Assembly (NCBI RefSeq): GCF_009729095.1
Contig: NZ_VTGX01000002.1
Span: forward strand, 124,001-188,000
Direction: 5' to 3'
Length of the DNA: 64,000 nt
Origin: Mycolicibacterium sp. CBMA 247
GTDB taxonomy: Bacteria; Actinomycetota; Actinomycetes; Mycobacteriales; Mycobacteriaceae
Below the pieces are notes generated by a model. The model searched no databases and had not been told where the DNA came from. It saw nothing but the letters and a program-made list of their open reading frames with translations. A program made the translations under genes and the position numbers. Below, piece by piece: positions 24,484-33,767 of the stretch; the first letter of the stretch is position 1; every line of letters starts with the position of its first letter.

Positions 24484-25707
24484 CTATATGACCGCTTTAG
24501 TCCGGTCAATCGCCCTGTTTCGGTGAATTTGGTTGAGGAACAGGCCAATTGCGGTGGCCATCGCCCCAGTTCGGGCACCGTCGGTGATGTCGAAAGCGTG
24601 CCCGGCCCCCGGCAGTTCAACGTAGCCGACCTCCGACCGCGACACGGCCTTGAGCCGGTCGACGAAACTGCGGGCCTGCGCCACCGGGATGACACTGTCC
24701 GCGGTGCCGTGAATGACCAGGAACGGTGGGGCGTCGGGGTGGATCTGGGCGATCGGTGAGGCCTGCCGGTAGATCTCCGGATGGCGGTCGATCTTGCGGC
24801 CCACCACAACCCGTTCCAGGAAGTCGACGAACCGGACCCGTTCCTCGGTGGAGCGGTCCTCCCAGTCGTAGCGCCCGTAGATACCGACCACGGCGTCGAC
24901 CGACGTGTCGGCCCCGTCGGGCAGATCTCCCTGCAGCTCCGGGTCGTTCGGGGTGAGACCGGCCAGTGCGGCCAGGTGGCCGCCGGCCGAGCAGCCCGCG
25001 ACGGCGACAAAGTTGCGGTCGCCGCCGAACTTGTCGACGTTGGCCCGTGCCCAGGCGATGGCCGCCTTGACGTCGGTGAGGTGCCGCGGCCAGCGATGGT
25101 GCGGGGCCACCCGGTAGTCGATCGACAGACACACCCAGCCCTGCCGGGCCAGGTGCGACAGCAAGGCGTAGCCCTGCAGGATCCGGCCGCCGTGCACCCA
25201 GGCGCCGCCGGGCACGAACAACAGCACCGGCGCCGGTTCGGAAGGCAGGTTCTTGGGCCGCCACACATCGAGCAGTTGCGCCGGGTCGTCGCCGTAGCGC
25301 ACCGAGGTTCGGTACACGTCACGCCGGTACTCAAGGGTGTGCCACAACGGCGGCATGCTGTCCGGGGCCGGCCAGTCGATGGCCAGGTCACCGGGTGAAA
25401 CCACACCGCGCAGACCCGCCTGAGCGACGGCGTTGGTCTGCTCCCGCTCAGCCTTGCGAAGCTCGCTGTCATCCGGGGCCAGCCAGGACTTCGCCGAGGC
25501 CGTGACGAATTCGGGCAGGTGACGGAACCCCCACACCCCCATCGCGGCCATGGCACCAAATGGTTCCAGGTGCTTGCCCACAACTGGCAGCGAAGCCGAT
25601 GCCACGCTGAGCGCCAGCATGTGGTCGGCAGGCTTGGCGCGCAGCAACCATCGCGCACGATCGGCGAGGCTCGGTGCGGGGTACCGGTTATCCGGTCGTG
25701 CCGTCAT
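24484..25707 (-). CDS. Alpha/beta-hydrolase esterase, LipC-like
   Basis: 407 residues from ATG 25707. Oxyanion segment VPGGAW near 165-170, nucleophile Ser240 in AGCSAGGH, aspartate in HGTADSVIP and histidine in GAGHAFD form a complete catalytic set. An N-terminal region of about 150 residues is shared with the esterase at 329. Order and length match M. tuberculosis LipC followed by Rv0221. It hydrolyses carboxyl esters; some LipC-type proteins are cell-surface, but no signal peptide is evident here. TACGCT on the minus strand (25714-25719) lies 6 bases before the ATG and may give a leaderless mRNA. Confidence 0.9.
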   Translation of the reverse strand: MTARPDNRYPAPSLADRARWLLRAKPADHMLALSVASASLPVVGKHLEPFGAMAAMGVWGFRHLPEFVTASAKSWLAPDDSELRKAEREQTNAVAQAGLRGVVSPGDLAIDWPAPDSMPPLWHTLEYRRDVYRTSVRYGDDPAQLLDVWRPKNLPSEPAPVLLFVPGGAWVHGGRILQGYALLSHLARQGWVCLSIDYRVAPHHRWPRHLTDVKAAIAWARANVDKFGGDRNFVAVAGCSAGGHLAALAGLTPNDPELQGDLPDGADTSVDAVVGIYGRYDWEDRSTEERVRFVDFLERVVVGRKIDRHPEIYRQASPIAQIHPDAPPFLVIHGTADSVIPVAQARSFVDRLKAVSRSEVGYVELPGAGHAFDITDGARTGAMATAIGLFLNQIHRNRAIDRTKAVI

Positions 25708-25817
25708 TGCGCGAGCGTACCGCGCAGCGGATTGCCGGACGGGACAACTTCGCCGACTCGTCCACCTGCATCCCAAATGTGACCTGCATCACGTCGACGT
25801 ACCCGCCGCGGCCCGGT

Positions 25818-25823
25818 TAGCTT
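25818..25823 (+). promoter_or_regulatory. Candidate -10 for fadE-like gene
   Basis: TAGCTT (TANNNT) ends 8 bases before ATG 25832, and no ribosome binding site is seen, so a leaderless or very short-leader transcript is plausible. Confidence 0.4.
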
Positions 25824-25831
25824 CGCTAATC

Positions 25832-27994
25832 ATGAATAAGTCCGCGCTGGCCATCACCGAAGAGCACCAGGACCTCGCCGACGCGGCGCTCGGACAGTTG
25901 AACCGACTCGACAGCCGCGCAGCCGCCCGCGCCACATTGGAAAGGGCCGGGAGTTATCCCGACGAAATCTGGTCTGCCGGAGCAAAACTCGGCTGGAACG
26001 GGCTCGCCGTCTCCGAGGAGTACGGCGGTTCCGGGTTCGGCCTGCCCGAGCTGGCCGTGGTGGCCGAGGTCGCCGGCCGCGAATTGTGCCCCGGCCCCTT
26101 CCTGCCGACGGTGACGGCCGCGGTCGTCATCGACCGTTACTCACCGGATTCCGTTAGGGCCGAACTACTTCCGGGTCTCGCCAGCGGTGCGACAGTGGGG
26201 GCAGTCGGGCTGGCCGGCTCGGTGGAGTTCGGCGCTGACGGCCTGCTCGGCGGGCAGGCACGCGCGGCGCTCGGTGCGCCCGACGCCCACGTACTGCTGC
26301 TGGCTGCCGGTGACGACATCGTCATCCTGGACGCGACCGCCGACGGAATCACCGTCACCGCACAGGATTCCCTGGACACCACCCGCAGTATCGGTGCGGT
26401 GGATCTGCGCGCGGTGGCCGTCGACGAGAGCCGGATCCTGCGCGGCGCAGCGCGCGCGGCTCGCACGGTGTTCCGCATCCTCGGCTCGGCGGAGGCGGTC
26501 GGCGTGTCCTGGGCGACACTGGATATGGCCGTTGAGTACGCCAAGGTGCGCGAGCAGTTCGGCCGCACCATCGGCACGTTCCAGGCCGTCAAGCACCACG
26601 CCGCCAACATGCTCGTCGACGCCGAGCAGACCACCGCCGCGGTGTGGGACGCCGCCCGCGCCGACAACCTCGACGGGGCCTGGTTCGCCGCCGCGGTGGC
26701 CGCCGCCCACGCCATCCGGGCCCAGATCTTCTGTGCGCAGAACAACGTTCAGCTCCACGGCGGCATCGCCTTCACCTGGGAGCATGACGCGCACCTCTAC
26801 CTGCGCCGCGCCCGGACCCTGGCCGCAGTGCTCGGCGACGGCGCCGATCCGCTGGTCGACGTCGTCGATGGGCAACGCAGCGGGCAGGCGCACGGGGCGT
26901 CCTTCGCGCTGCCGGAGGAGGCCGAGCAGTACCGACAGGAAGCCCGGGACGCGGCGGCCGCGGTGCGCGCCCTGCCCGCCGAGCGGCGTCGCGACTACCT
27001 CGTCGACTCCGGATACCTCGTGCCACACTGGCCGGCCCCGTGGGGACGCGGCGCGGATGTGTTGGAGCAGTTGGTGATCGAAGAAGAATTTGGCGACATC
27101 GAACGGGCTGATATGGGTATCACCGGCTGGGTGACCCTGACCATCGCCCAGGCCGGTACCGACGATCAGCGCGAGCGCTGGGTGGAGCCGGTGCTGCGCG
27201 GGCAGGCCATGTGGTGCCAGCTGTTCTCCGAGCCGGGCGCAGGTTCTGATGCGGCCGCAGTACGTACGTCGGCCAAGAAGGTCGACGGCGGCTGGCGGGT
27301 CTCGGGTCAGAAGGTGTGGACCAGCCTGGCCCAGCACTGCCAGTGGGGCCTGGCCACCGTGCGCACCGACCCCGACGCACCCAAGCACGCCGGCGTGACC
27401 ATGATGGCCATCGACATGAAATCCCCTGGGGTTACTGTTAATCCGCTGCAGGGGCTGACCGGTGACTCCCACTTCAACGAGGTGTTCTTCGACGACGTGT
27501 TCGTGCCCGACGAGGATGTGGTCGGCGATGTGAACAAGGGCTGGCTGGTGGCACGAGCCACCCTCGGCAATGAGCGCATCTCGATCGGCGGCGGTTCGGC
27601 GGCGCCCACCGGATTCGATGCCGACGAACTGGTCGCCTTGATCGACGCGGATCCCGATGGGGCCCGCTATGTGCGCCGCGCTGGCGAGGTGATCGCCGTG
27701 GGCCACACGCTGCGGCTGCTGAACCTGCGGCGGGTCAGCCGGGCCATCGCCGGAACCGAGCCCGGACCTGAAGGCAACGTCACCAAGCTGCTGGTGGCCG
27801 AGCATTCTCAGCATCTGACCGAGCTTGGCATGGATCTGGTCGGCTCGGCCGGTGTCACCGGACAGACGCCGAAGCTGACCCGGGCCTACCTGGGTAACCG
27901 GGCCATGACGATCGCCGGAGGAACGTCCGAGATCACCCGCAACACCATCGCCGAGCGCATCCTGGGCCTGCCCCGCGACCCGCTACTGAAGTAG
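25832..27994 (+). CDS. Double-length acyl-CoA dehydrogenase (FadE)
   Basis: 720 residues made of two acyl-CoA dehydrogenase modules. The first, about 1-340, has LGWNGLAVSEEYGGSGFGLPE and ends with NNVQLHGGIAFTWEHDAHLY. The second, about 375-720, has FSEPGAGSDAA, VSGQKVWTS and the terminal AGGTSEITRNTIAERILGLP typical of the flavin and substrate site. This is the FadE22/FadE34 kind of mycobacterial dehydrogenase, which introduces an alpha-beta double bond in an acyl-CoA; some act on sterol side chains. It is transcribed alone, with a candidate -10 just before the ATG. Which module is catalytic was not resolved. Confidence 0.9.
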   Translation: MNKSALAITEEHQDLADAALGQLNRLDSRAAARATLERAGSYPDEIWSAGAKLGWNGLAVSEEYGGSGFGLPELAVVAEVAGRELCPGPFLPTVTAAVVIDRYSPDSVRAELLPGLASGATVGAVGLAGSVEFGADGLLGGQARAALGAPDAHVLLLAAGDDIVILDATADGITVTAQDSLDTTRSIGAVDLRAVAVDESRILRGAARAARTVFRILGSAEAVGVSWATLDMAVEYAKVREQFGRTIGTFQAVKHHAANMLVDAEQTTAAVWDAARADNLDGAWFAAAVAAAHAIRAQIFCAQNNVQLHGGIAFTWEHDAHLYLRRARTLAAVLGDGADPLVDVVDGQRSGQAHGASFALPEEAEQYRQEARDAAAAVRALPAERRRDYLVDSGYLVPHWPAPWGRGADVLEQLVIEEEFGDIERADMGITGWVTLTIAQAGTDDQRERWVEPVLRGQAMWCQLFSEPGAGSDAAAVRTSAKKVDGGWRVSGQKVWTSLAQHCQWGLATVRTDPDAPKHAGVTMMAIDMKSPGVTVNPLQGLTGDSHFNEVFFDDVFVPDEDVVGDVNKGWLVARATLGNERISIGGGSAAPTGFDADELVALIDADPDGARYVRRAGEVIAVGHTLRLLNLRRVSRAIAGTEPGPEGNVTKLLVAEHSQHLTELGMDLVGSAGVTGQTPKLTRAYLGNRAMTIAGGTSEITRNTIAERILGLPRDPLLK

Positions 27995-28067
27995 ATGTGA
28001 AGTGGATGCCCACTGACCGGTCCTGACCTGGTCGTCCGGAAATCTCTACGGTAGAACTGACGGTGTG

Positions 28068-28955
28068 ATGTCCAGCCCCGGCTTTCACCCGGACCTCGAA
28101 CAAATCGCCCGCTTCATCCCGCGCCAGCTGGTGACCAGGCGTTCACTGCCATTGCTTCAGCGGCTGACAAGGTTGCAGAACCGGCAGACACCCAAGGATG
28201 TCGAGGTGCTCACGCTGAGCTCCGATGTGGGGGTGCGGCTGTTCCGGCCGGCGGGGGTCACCGAACCGACACCGGCGCTGCTGTGGATTCACGGCGGCGG
28301 CTACGTGGTGGGCAGCCCCGCGCAGGACGACGCCCTGTGCCGGCGGTTCGCCAACGAGCTCGGCGCCACCGTGGCCGCGGTCAAGTACCGGCTGGCGCCG
28401 CAGAACCCCTACCCTGCCGGGCTCGAGGACTGCTACGACGCACTGAAATGGCTCGCGGAACTTCCCGCCGTCGATCCGGCCCGGGTCGCGGTCGCCGGGG
28501 CCAGCGCGGGCGGTGGGTTGGCTGCTGCCGTTTCCCTGCTTGCCCGCGATCGCGGCGAGATATCGCTTGCCGCACAGATACTCGTGTATCCGATGCTCGA
28601 CGACCGCTCGGTAGGCCCGGAGCTCGAGAATCCCGGACACCGGCTGTGGACCCAGGGCAGCAACAGGTTCGGCTGGTCGGCCTATCTCGGCGGTGCCGAT
28701 CCGGCCATCGCGGTGCCCGGCCGTCGCGAGGACCTGGCCGGGTTGCCGCCGGCCTGGATCGGCGTGGGAACCCTTGACCTTTTCCACGATGAGGACATGG
28801 CCTACGCCGGGCGGCTGCGTGCCGCCGGAGTCGAATGCCACGTCGAAGAGGTGTACGGGGCGTTCCACGGGTTCGATCAGATCGCGGCGAAGACACCTGT
28901 GGCCCAGGCTTTCATGGCCAGCCAGTGCGCGGCCCTACGGGCGGCGTTCGCCTGA
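28068..28955 (+). CDS. HSL-type alpha/beta-hydrolase, LipW-like
   Basis: 295 residues from ATG 28068 (GTG 28065 is one codon upstream). Hormone-sensitive-lipase family: oxyanion motif HGGG at 75-78, nucleophile Ser146 in AGASAGGG, HDEDMAYAGRL with the acid, and GAFHGFD with the base. It should hydrolyse short-chain esters. The length and position near a LipC-like gene suggest the M. tuberculosis lipW type. Its end overlaps the end of the small convergent gene by 21 bases. Confidence 0.9.
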   Translation: MSSPGFHPDLEQIARFIPRQLVTRRSLPLLQRLTRLQNRQTPKDVEVLTLSSDVGVRLFRPAGVTEPTPALLWIHGGGYVVGSPAQDDALCRRFANELGATVAAVKYRLAPQNPYPAGLEDCYDALKWLAELPAVDPARVAVAGASAGGGLAAAVSLLARDRGEISLAAQILVYPMLDDRSVGPELENPGHRLWTQGSNRFGWSAYLGGADPAIAVPGRREDLAGLPPAWIGVGTLDLFHDEDMAYAGRLRAAGVECHVEEVYGAFHGFDQIAAKTPVAQAFMASQCAALRAAFA

Positions 28956-29180
28956 TTCGCGCTGGTGACGCAGGTACCGGCAGGCCCGTTCCAGCAGGCA
29001 GCGGTCGGCGGCCGGGAGGGTCCTGACCCTCGGCACCAATCCGGTGACGATCCGGGCGAACCTCATACACAACTGCTCGGCCGTCATGCCGAACTCGATC
29101 CAGACGTCGTCCTCGCGTGGACCCCCATAGGGAGCCCACGCGAGGACGAACTTCAGCAGGAGACGTTCGAAGGTGTCCAT
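28935..29180 (-). CDS. Small hypothetical protein
   Basis: 81 residues from ATG 29180. LKFVLAWAPYGGPREDDVWIEFGMTAEQ reads like a small helical, possibly winged-helix, actinobacterial protein, but I cannot name the family. It lies 32 bases after the APC permease stop on the same strand, so it may be co-transcribed with it. Its end overlaps the convergent esterase by 21 bases. Another small frame on the opposite strand covers the same bases but has no recognisable content. Confidence 0.6.
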   Translation of the reverse strand: MDTFERLLLKFVLAWAPYGGPREDDVWIEFGMTAEQLCMRFARIVTGLVPRVRTLPAADRCLLERACRYLRHQRESGERRP

Positions 29181-29212
29181 CTACCTGGTCCGTGACTCAG
29201 TCGCGGATGACA

Positions 29213-30748
29213 TCAGTCTCGAACAACGTTGTCCTCGAACACGACCCGGCCGATCAACTCGTAGCGACGCGGGTCGCGCAGCTTGAAGTAGGTGGCCATG
29301 CCCGCGCCCAGGACGAAGATTCCCACCACGATCCACGGCGTCAGCTTGAACAGCAGAGTGCCCGACGCGGTGCCGGCCGCAGCGTCCTTGTGTTCCCACA
29401 GCAGGTAGACGACGTAGAGCATGCCGATCCCGCCGAGCCCTGGGGCGACCAACGTCTTGAACCAGTGCTTGGACACCGGGTGGTTCTTCCGGATGTGGAA
29501 GTAGCTGATCACCGAGAAGGCACACAGTGACTGCACGATCAGGATCGCCATCGTGCCGAGGATGGCCAGCAGCGTGTACATGTGCACATAGGGGTCCAAA
29601 CCGGCGAACAGGAAGGCCAGGATGATCACCAGGGCGATCCCGCTCTGCACGAACGAGGCGATGTACGGCGAGCCATGCGTGGGATGCGTTGAGCCCAAGG
29701 TCTTCTGCAGGTTCTTGGACAGGCCTTCGCGTCCGAGCGCGTACAGGTAACGCGAGGCGCAGTTGTGGAATGCCATGCCGCAGGCGAAGGAGCCGGTGAC
29801 CAACAGGATGTTGAACACCGTGATCGCCCACTCGCCGTAGGCGTCGCGCACCGGGGCGAAGAAGATCTCCGAGGAGGTCGCCGAATCCTGGGCCAGCTCG
29901 ACCGCCCGCTGCGGACCGGTGCCCGCGATCGCCATCCACGACACGAACACGTAGAACACACCCACACCGACAACGCTCAGCATGGTGGCGCGGGGAATGA
30001 TCTTCTTCGGGTTGCGCGACTCCTCGCCGTACATGGCGGTCGACTCGAACCCGACCCACGACCAGAAGGCGAAGAACAGACCCAATCCTGCACTGGCGCC
30101 GGCGATTCCGGCGGCCGGAGAGAACGCACCGATCGGGTTGATGATCTCGCCGACCGCGAATCCCTGCGGACCACCGCCCTTGAACAGCACCGCCACCGCA
30201 CCCAGACCGAGCATGACAATCTCGGTCACCAGGAAAACGCCGAGCACCTTCGCGGTCAGGTTGACGTCGAAGTAGGTCAGCACCGCGTTGATCGCCAGCA
30301 TCAGCAGCGCCGGGATGATCCAGTGGATATGGATGTTCAGCTGGGATTGCATGAAGTTCTGGGAGAAGAACGAGAAGATCCCGATCAGCGAGGCCTCGAA
30401 CACCACGTAGGCCATGGTGATCAATCCGCCACTGGCCATCCCGACGATGCGGCCGAGGCCGTGGGAGATGTAGCCGTAGAAGGCACCGGTGGTGGTGATG
30501 TGCTTGGCCATGGTCGCGTAGCCGACCGCGAAGAGGCCCAGAACGACCGTCGCCACGATATAGCCGGCCGGTGCGTGTGAACCATTTCCGAAGCCGACGG
30601 CGATCGGGACGTTGCCGACCATTGCGGTGATCGGGGCGGCGGTAGCCACCGCCATGAAGATGACGCCGACAGTGCCGACGGCGTTGCGTTTCAGTCTCTG
30701 GACGTCAGGAGCTGCGGTTTCGCTCCCTGCGACAGCTTGATCGGTCAT
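29213..30748 (-). CDS. APC-superfamily amino acid/amine permease
   Basis: 511 residues with about 12 hydrophobic segments. The N-terminal MAVATAAPITAMVGNVPIA and GAFYGYISHGLGRIVG are typical of APC transporters, whose unwound first and sixth helices bind amines. ATG 30748 has GGAAGG upstream. It is divergent from the microcompartment operon at 30933. In RMM loci such a permease is a conserved first gene, so it probably imports the amino alcohol, amino ketone or related amine used by the compartment; the exact cargo is inference. Confidence 0.93.
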   Translation of the reverse strand: MTDQAVAGSETAAPDVQRLKRNAVGTVGVIFMAVATAAPITAMVGNVPIAVGFGNGSHAPAGYIVATVVLGLFAVGYATMAKHITTTGAFYGYISHGLGRIVGMASGGLITMAYVVFEASLIGIFSFFSQNFMQSQLNIHIHWIIPALLMLAINAVLTYFDVNLTAKVLGVFLVTEIVMLGLGAVAVLFKGGGPQGFAVGEIINPIGAFSPAAGIAGASAGLGLFFAFWSWVGFESTAMYGEESRNPKKIIPRATMLSVVGVGVFYVFVSWMAIAGTGPQRAVELAQDSATSSEIFFAPVRDAYGEWAITVFNILLVTGSFACGMAFHNCASRYLYALGREGLSKNLQKTLGSTHPTHGSPYIASFVQSGIALVIILAFLFAGLDPYVHMYTLLAILGTMAILIVQSLCAFSVISYFHIRKNHPVSKHWFKTLVAPGLGGIGMLYVVYLLWEHKDAAAGTASGTLLFKLTPWIVVGIFVLGAGMATYFKLRDPRRYELIGRVVFEDNVVRD

Positions 30749-30851
30749 CTATCGGAATACCTTCCAGGTAACAGTGGATGCTCGATGTGGCCTGCGCCAC
30801 ACAACGAACCTTACGCATATTGGCACGACCAAAAGCGGTTGGCAAGCTCAA

Positions 30852-30891
30852 GTCGCAACCATTGACATAAATGGTTGCGACCGTTTACGGT
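30852..30891 (+). promoter_or_regulatory. Microcompartment operon promoter with operator palindrome
   Basis: An 11-base arm GTCGCAACCAT (30852-30862) is repeated as its exact reverse complement at 30871-30881 with an 8-base spacer. A -35 hexamer TTGACA (30862-30867) is inside the palindrome, and TACGGT (30886-30891) is a -10 after 18 bases. Binding here would block polymerase. The GntR regulator at 37959 is the likely ligand, which is inference. The start codon follows 41 bases later behind GAGGGAG. Confidence 0.7.
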
Positions 30892-30932
30892 GAGGGCCAT
30901 CACAGCTACCGAGTAGCTAAAGAGGGAGCCGC

Positions 30933-32213
30933 ATGTACGACTACGGCACGTTCACGTTCGATTCCAAAGCCCAAGTGTTGGAACGAGCCAAGACGTTCTG
31001 GAATCCAGACAAGACACAGTTCTGGACTGACACGGGTGTCGATCTGGTGATCGACCGTCGTGAGGGTTATTTCCTGTGGGATATGGGCGGACGCCGCCTG
31101 ATCGACCTGCATCTCAACGGGGGGACCTACAACTTGGGTCACCGCAATCCCGAAGTGATGCAAGCGATTACCGAAGGCATGCAGCACTTCGATGTCGGCA
31201 ACCACCACTTCCCGTCGGTGGCCCGCACGGCGCTGGCGCAGCGCCTGATCGAGACTGCGCCGGCCTCGCTGAAGAAGGTGGCGTTCGGGTCCGGCGGTGG
31301 TGAGGCCATCGACATTGCGCTCAAGAGCGCCCGGCACGCCACCAAGCGCCGCAAGATCGTCTCGATCATCAAGGCCTACCACGGGCACACCGGCCTTGCG
31401 GTGGCCACCGGTGACGACCGGTTCGCCAAGATGTTCCTGGCCGACCAGCCCGATGAATTCCTGCAGGTGCCGTTCGGTGACGTCGAGGCGATGGAACGGG
31501 TACTGGCCCCCGGCGATGTCGCCGCGGTCATCATGGAGACCATCCCGGCCACCTACGGATTCCCGCTTCCCCCGCCGGGTTACCTGGAAGCCGTCAAGGC
31601 TGCCACCGAGAAGCACGGCACGCTCTACATCGCCGACGAGGTGCAGACCGGTCTGATGCGTACCGGCGAGCTGTGGGGCATCACCAAGCACGGCATCGAG
31701 CCCGACATCCTGGTCTCCGGCAAGGGCCTGTCCGGCGGCATGTACCCGATCACCGCCGCGCTGCTCGGTGATCGCGCCGCGCAGTGGCTCGACGAGGACG
31801 GTTTCGGCCACATCTCGACATTCGGCGGCGCGGAGCTCGGCTGCGTGGCCGCGATCAAGACCCTGGAAATCAGCACCCGACCCGAGGTCCGCTCGATGGT
31901 GCACTACATCGCCGACATCTTCGACCACGGGCTGCGCCGCATCCAGGCCGACCACCCGGACTGGTTCATCGGCATCCGGCAGAACGGTGTGATCATCGGT
32001 CTGGAGTTCGATCACCCCGAGGGCGCCAAGTTCGTGATGCGCGAGCTCTACCAGAACGGGGTGTGGGCGATCTTTTCGACCCTGGATCCCCGTGTGCTGC
32101 AGTTCAAACCGGGTCTGCTGCTCTCGCGAGAGCTGTGCGAAGACGTGCTGGACCGCCTCGAAGTCGCGGTGGCCCGGGCCAAGACCGCCGCCACCGGAAG
32201 GAAGGCATCGTGA
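30933..32213 (+). CDS. Class III aminotransferase / amino-alcohol-phosphate phospho-lyase (RMM)
   Basis: 426 residues of the PLP-dependent fold-type I class III family. The PLP lysine is Lys264 (LVSGKGLSGG) and the pyridine-nitrogen aspartate is Asp235 (YIADEVQTG). Close relatives include transaminases and ethanolamine-phosphate phospho-lyase. In the RMM pathway model the kinase product, 1-amino-2-propanol phosphate, is split to propionaldehyde, ammonia and phosphate by this kind of enzyme, which explains why a kinase gene is present. It is the first gene of the operon; its stop overlaps the GTG of the aldehyde dehydrogenase. No encapsulation peptide is visible. Confidence 0.9.
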   Translation: MYDYGTFTFDSKAQVLERAKTFWNPDKTQFWTDTGVDLVIDRREGYFLWDMGGRRLIDLHLNGGTYNLGHRNPEVMQAITEGMQHFDVGNHHFPSVARTALAQRLIETAPASLKKVAFGSGGGEAIDIALKSARHATKRRKIVSIIKAYHGHTGLAVATGDDRFAKMFLADQPDEFLQVPFGDVEAMERVLAPGDVAAVIMETIPATYGFPLPPPGYLEAVKAATEKHGTLYIADEVQTGLMRTGELWGITKHGIEPDILVSGKGLSGGMYPITAALLGDRAAQWLDEDGFGHISTFGGAELGCVAAIKTLEISTRPEVRSMVHYIADIFDHGLRRIQADHPDWFIGIRQNGVIIGLEFDHPEGAKFVMRELYQNGVWAIFSTLDPRVLQFKPGLLLSRELCEDVLDRLEVAVARAKTAATGRKAS

Positions 32214-33763
32214 CCAATATTGCGCAAGCCGGCCACATGCTCGAGCGCGCCCGCTGGGCCGCCGCGGCCTACGCCGACTACGACCAGACCGCGGTGACCG
32301 ACATTGTCAACGCCGTGGCCGACGCGGCCTATGCCCAGGCCGAGCGATTCGCCACCGACGCCGTAGCCGAGACCGGCATGGGCGTCGTTGCCGACAAGGT
32401 GACCAAGAACCGGGCCTGCTCACGCGGCATCGTGGACTACTACCGCGGCGAAGACTATGTCTCCCCGCGGGTGGACACCGCGCGCAAGATCGTCGAGCTG
32501 CCGCGGCCGGCCGGGGTGGTGCTGGCGTTGACGCCGACCACCAATCCCGTTGCCACCGTGTACTTCAAGACCATCCTGGCGCTGATGACCCGCAATGCGG
32601 TCGTCATCGCCCCACACCCGCGGGCCAAGCAGTGTTCGGCCGACGCGGCGCGGCTGCTGGCAGAGGCGGCGGTGGCCGCCGGTGCACCCGACGGCATCGT
32701 CCAGGTGATCGAGGAGCCCTCCATCCCCCTGGTGCAGGCGCTGATGGCCGACGATCGCACCGACGTGATCGTGGCGACCGGGGGCACCGGTGTGGTGCGC
32801 GCGGCGTACTCCTCCGGTAACCCCGCACTGGGCGTCGGGCCGGGCAACGTTCCGGTGTTCGTCGAGGCCAGCGCAGATATCACCGCAGCGGCCAAGCGCA
32901 TCGTCGACAGCAAGGCCTTCGACAATTCGGTGCTGTGCACCAACGAATCCGTCCTGATCGCCGAGGACGCCATCGCCGACAAGCTGCGCGGCGCTCTGAC
33001 CCGCGCCGGTGCCCACATCCTCGATGAGGACGGCGCCCACCGGCTGCGGGCCTACATGTTCGCCGACGGACACCTCAACACCGACGTGGTGGGTCGCGAT
33101 GCCGCCTGGATCGCCGGGCAGGCAGGGCTGCGGGTCACTCCCAAGACCCGCGTGCTCATCGCGCCGTTCAGCGACGTGATCACCGAGGAGATGCTGGCCC
33201 ACGAGAAGCTGTCCCCGGTACTCGGGATGACCACCGCGGCCGATGCGGCGCGTGGAATCCGGGCCGCCCGGGCCGTGGTGCGCATCGGCGGCGCCGGCCA
33301 CTCGGCGGCGATTCACAGCGAAAATGCCTCGGTGATCACCGATTTCGCTGCACAGGTACCCGTGCTTCGGGTATCGGTCAACGTAGGCAACAGCACCGGC
33401 AGTTCCGGGCTGGACACCAACCTGGCGCCGTCGATGACCATCGGCACCGGATTCGTCGGACGCAGTTCGATCGGTGAGAATCTGCAACCGCATAACCTGA
33501 TCAACTGGGCCCGCATCGCTTACAACAGCGAACCCGGTGTGGTGATGGGCAATTTCGCGGGAACCAACCCGTGGCGATCCCCCGCCGGTCCGGTGCCGGA
33601 ATATCCGCGCGCCTCCAACGACCGCGACGGTGCACCCCTGGTGACACAGCGTGCACCGCAGCGCAATTACTCGTCCCGCTCGGCCGACCTGGGGCTGGAC
33701 GCACTGCGCGCGGAGTTGCGCGCGCTGGTCGCCGAAGAACTCGCACAAATGATCAAGAGGTAG
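32210..33763 (+). CDS. CoA-acylating aldehyde dehydrogenase with C-terminal encapsulation peptide (RMM)
   Basis: 517 residues from GTG 32210, overlapping the previous stop as GTGA. The catalytic cysteine is Cys243 in FDNSVLCTNES, a setting shared with EutE, PduP and the AdhE aldehyde domain, so it should make propionyl-CoA (or acetyl-CoA) from the aldehyde, NAD+ and CoA. Behind the enzyme domain is a linker of about 30 residues and then an amphipathic helix, roughly 494-517 (LDALRAELRALVAEEL and so on), which has the pattern of microcompartment encapsulation peptides. It would therefore be inside the shell. Confidence 0.93.
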   Translation: MTNIAQAGHMLERARWAAAAYADYDQTAVTDIVNAVADAAYAQAERFATDAVAETGMGVVADKVTKNRACSRGIVDYYRGEDYVSPRVDTARKIVELPRPAGVVLALTPTTNPVATVYFKTILALMTRNAVVIAPHPRAKQCSADAARLLAEAAVAAGAPDGIVQVIEEPSIPLVQALMADDRTDVIVATGGTGVVRAAYSSGNPALGVGPGNVPVFVEASADITAAAKRIVDSKAFDNSVLCTNESVLIAEDAIADKLRGALTRAGAHILDEDGAHRLRAYMFADGHLNTDVVGRDAAWIAGQAGLRVTPKTRVLIAPFSDVITEEMLAHEKLSPVLGMTTAADAARGIRAARAVVRIGGAGHSAAIHSENASVITDFAAQVPVLRVSVNVGNSTGSSGLDTNLAPSMTIGTGFVGRSSIGENLQPHNLINWARIAYNSEPGVVMGNFAGTNPWRSPAGPVPEYPRASNDRDGAPLVTQRAPQRNYSSRSADLGLDALRAELRALVAEELAQMIKR

Positions 33764-33767
33764 ATCC

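Noticed and set aside
26165..27814. Minus-strand open frame of about 549 codons opposite the FadE gene
   Set aside because: Typical high-GC shadow frame; the FadE motifs on the plus strand are clear.
28965..29195. Plus-strand small frame of 76 codons
   Set aside because: Lies opposite the small gene at 28935-29180, which has the more protein-like sequence and operon position; neither is certain.
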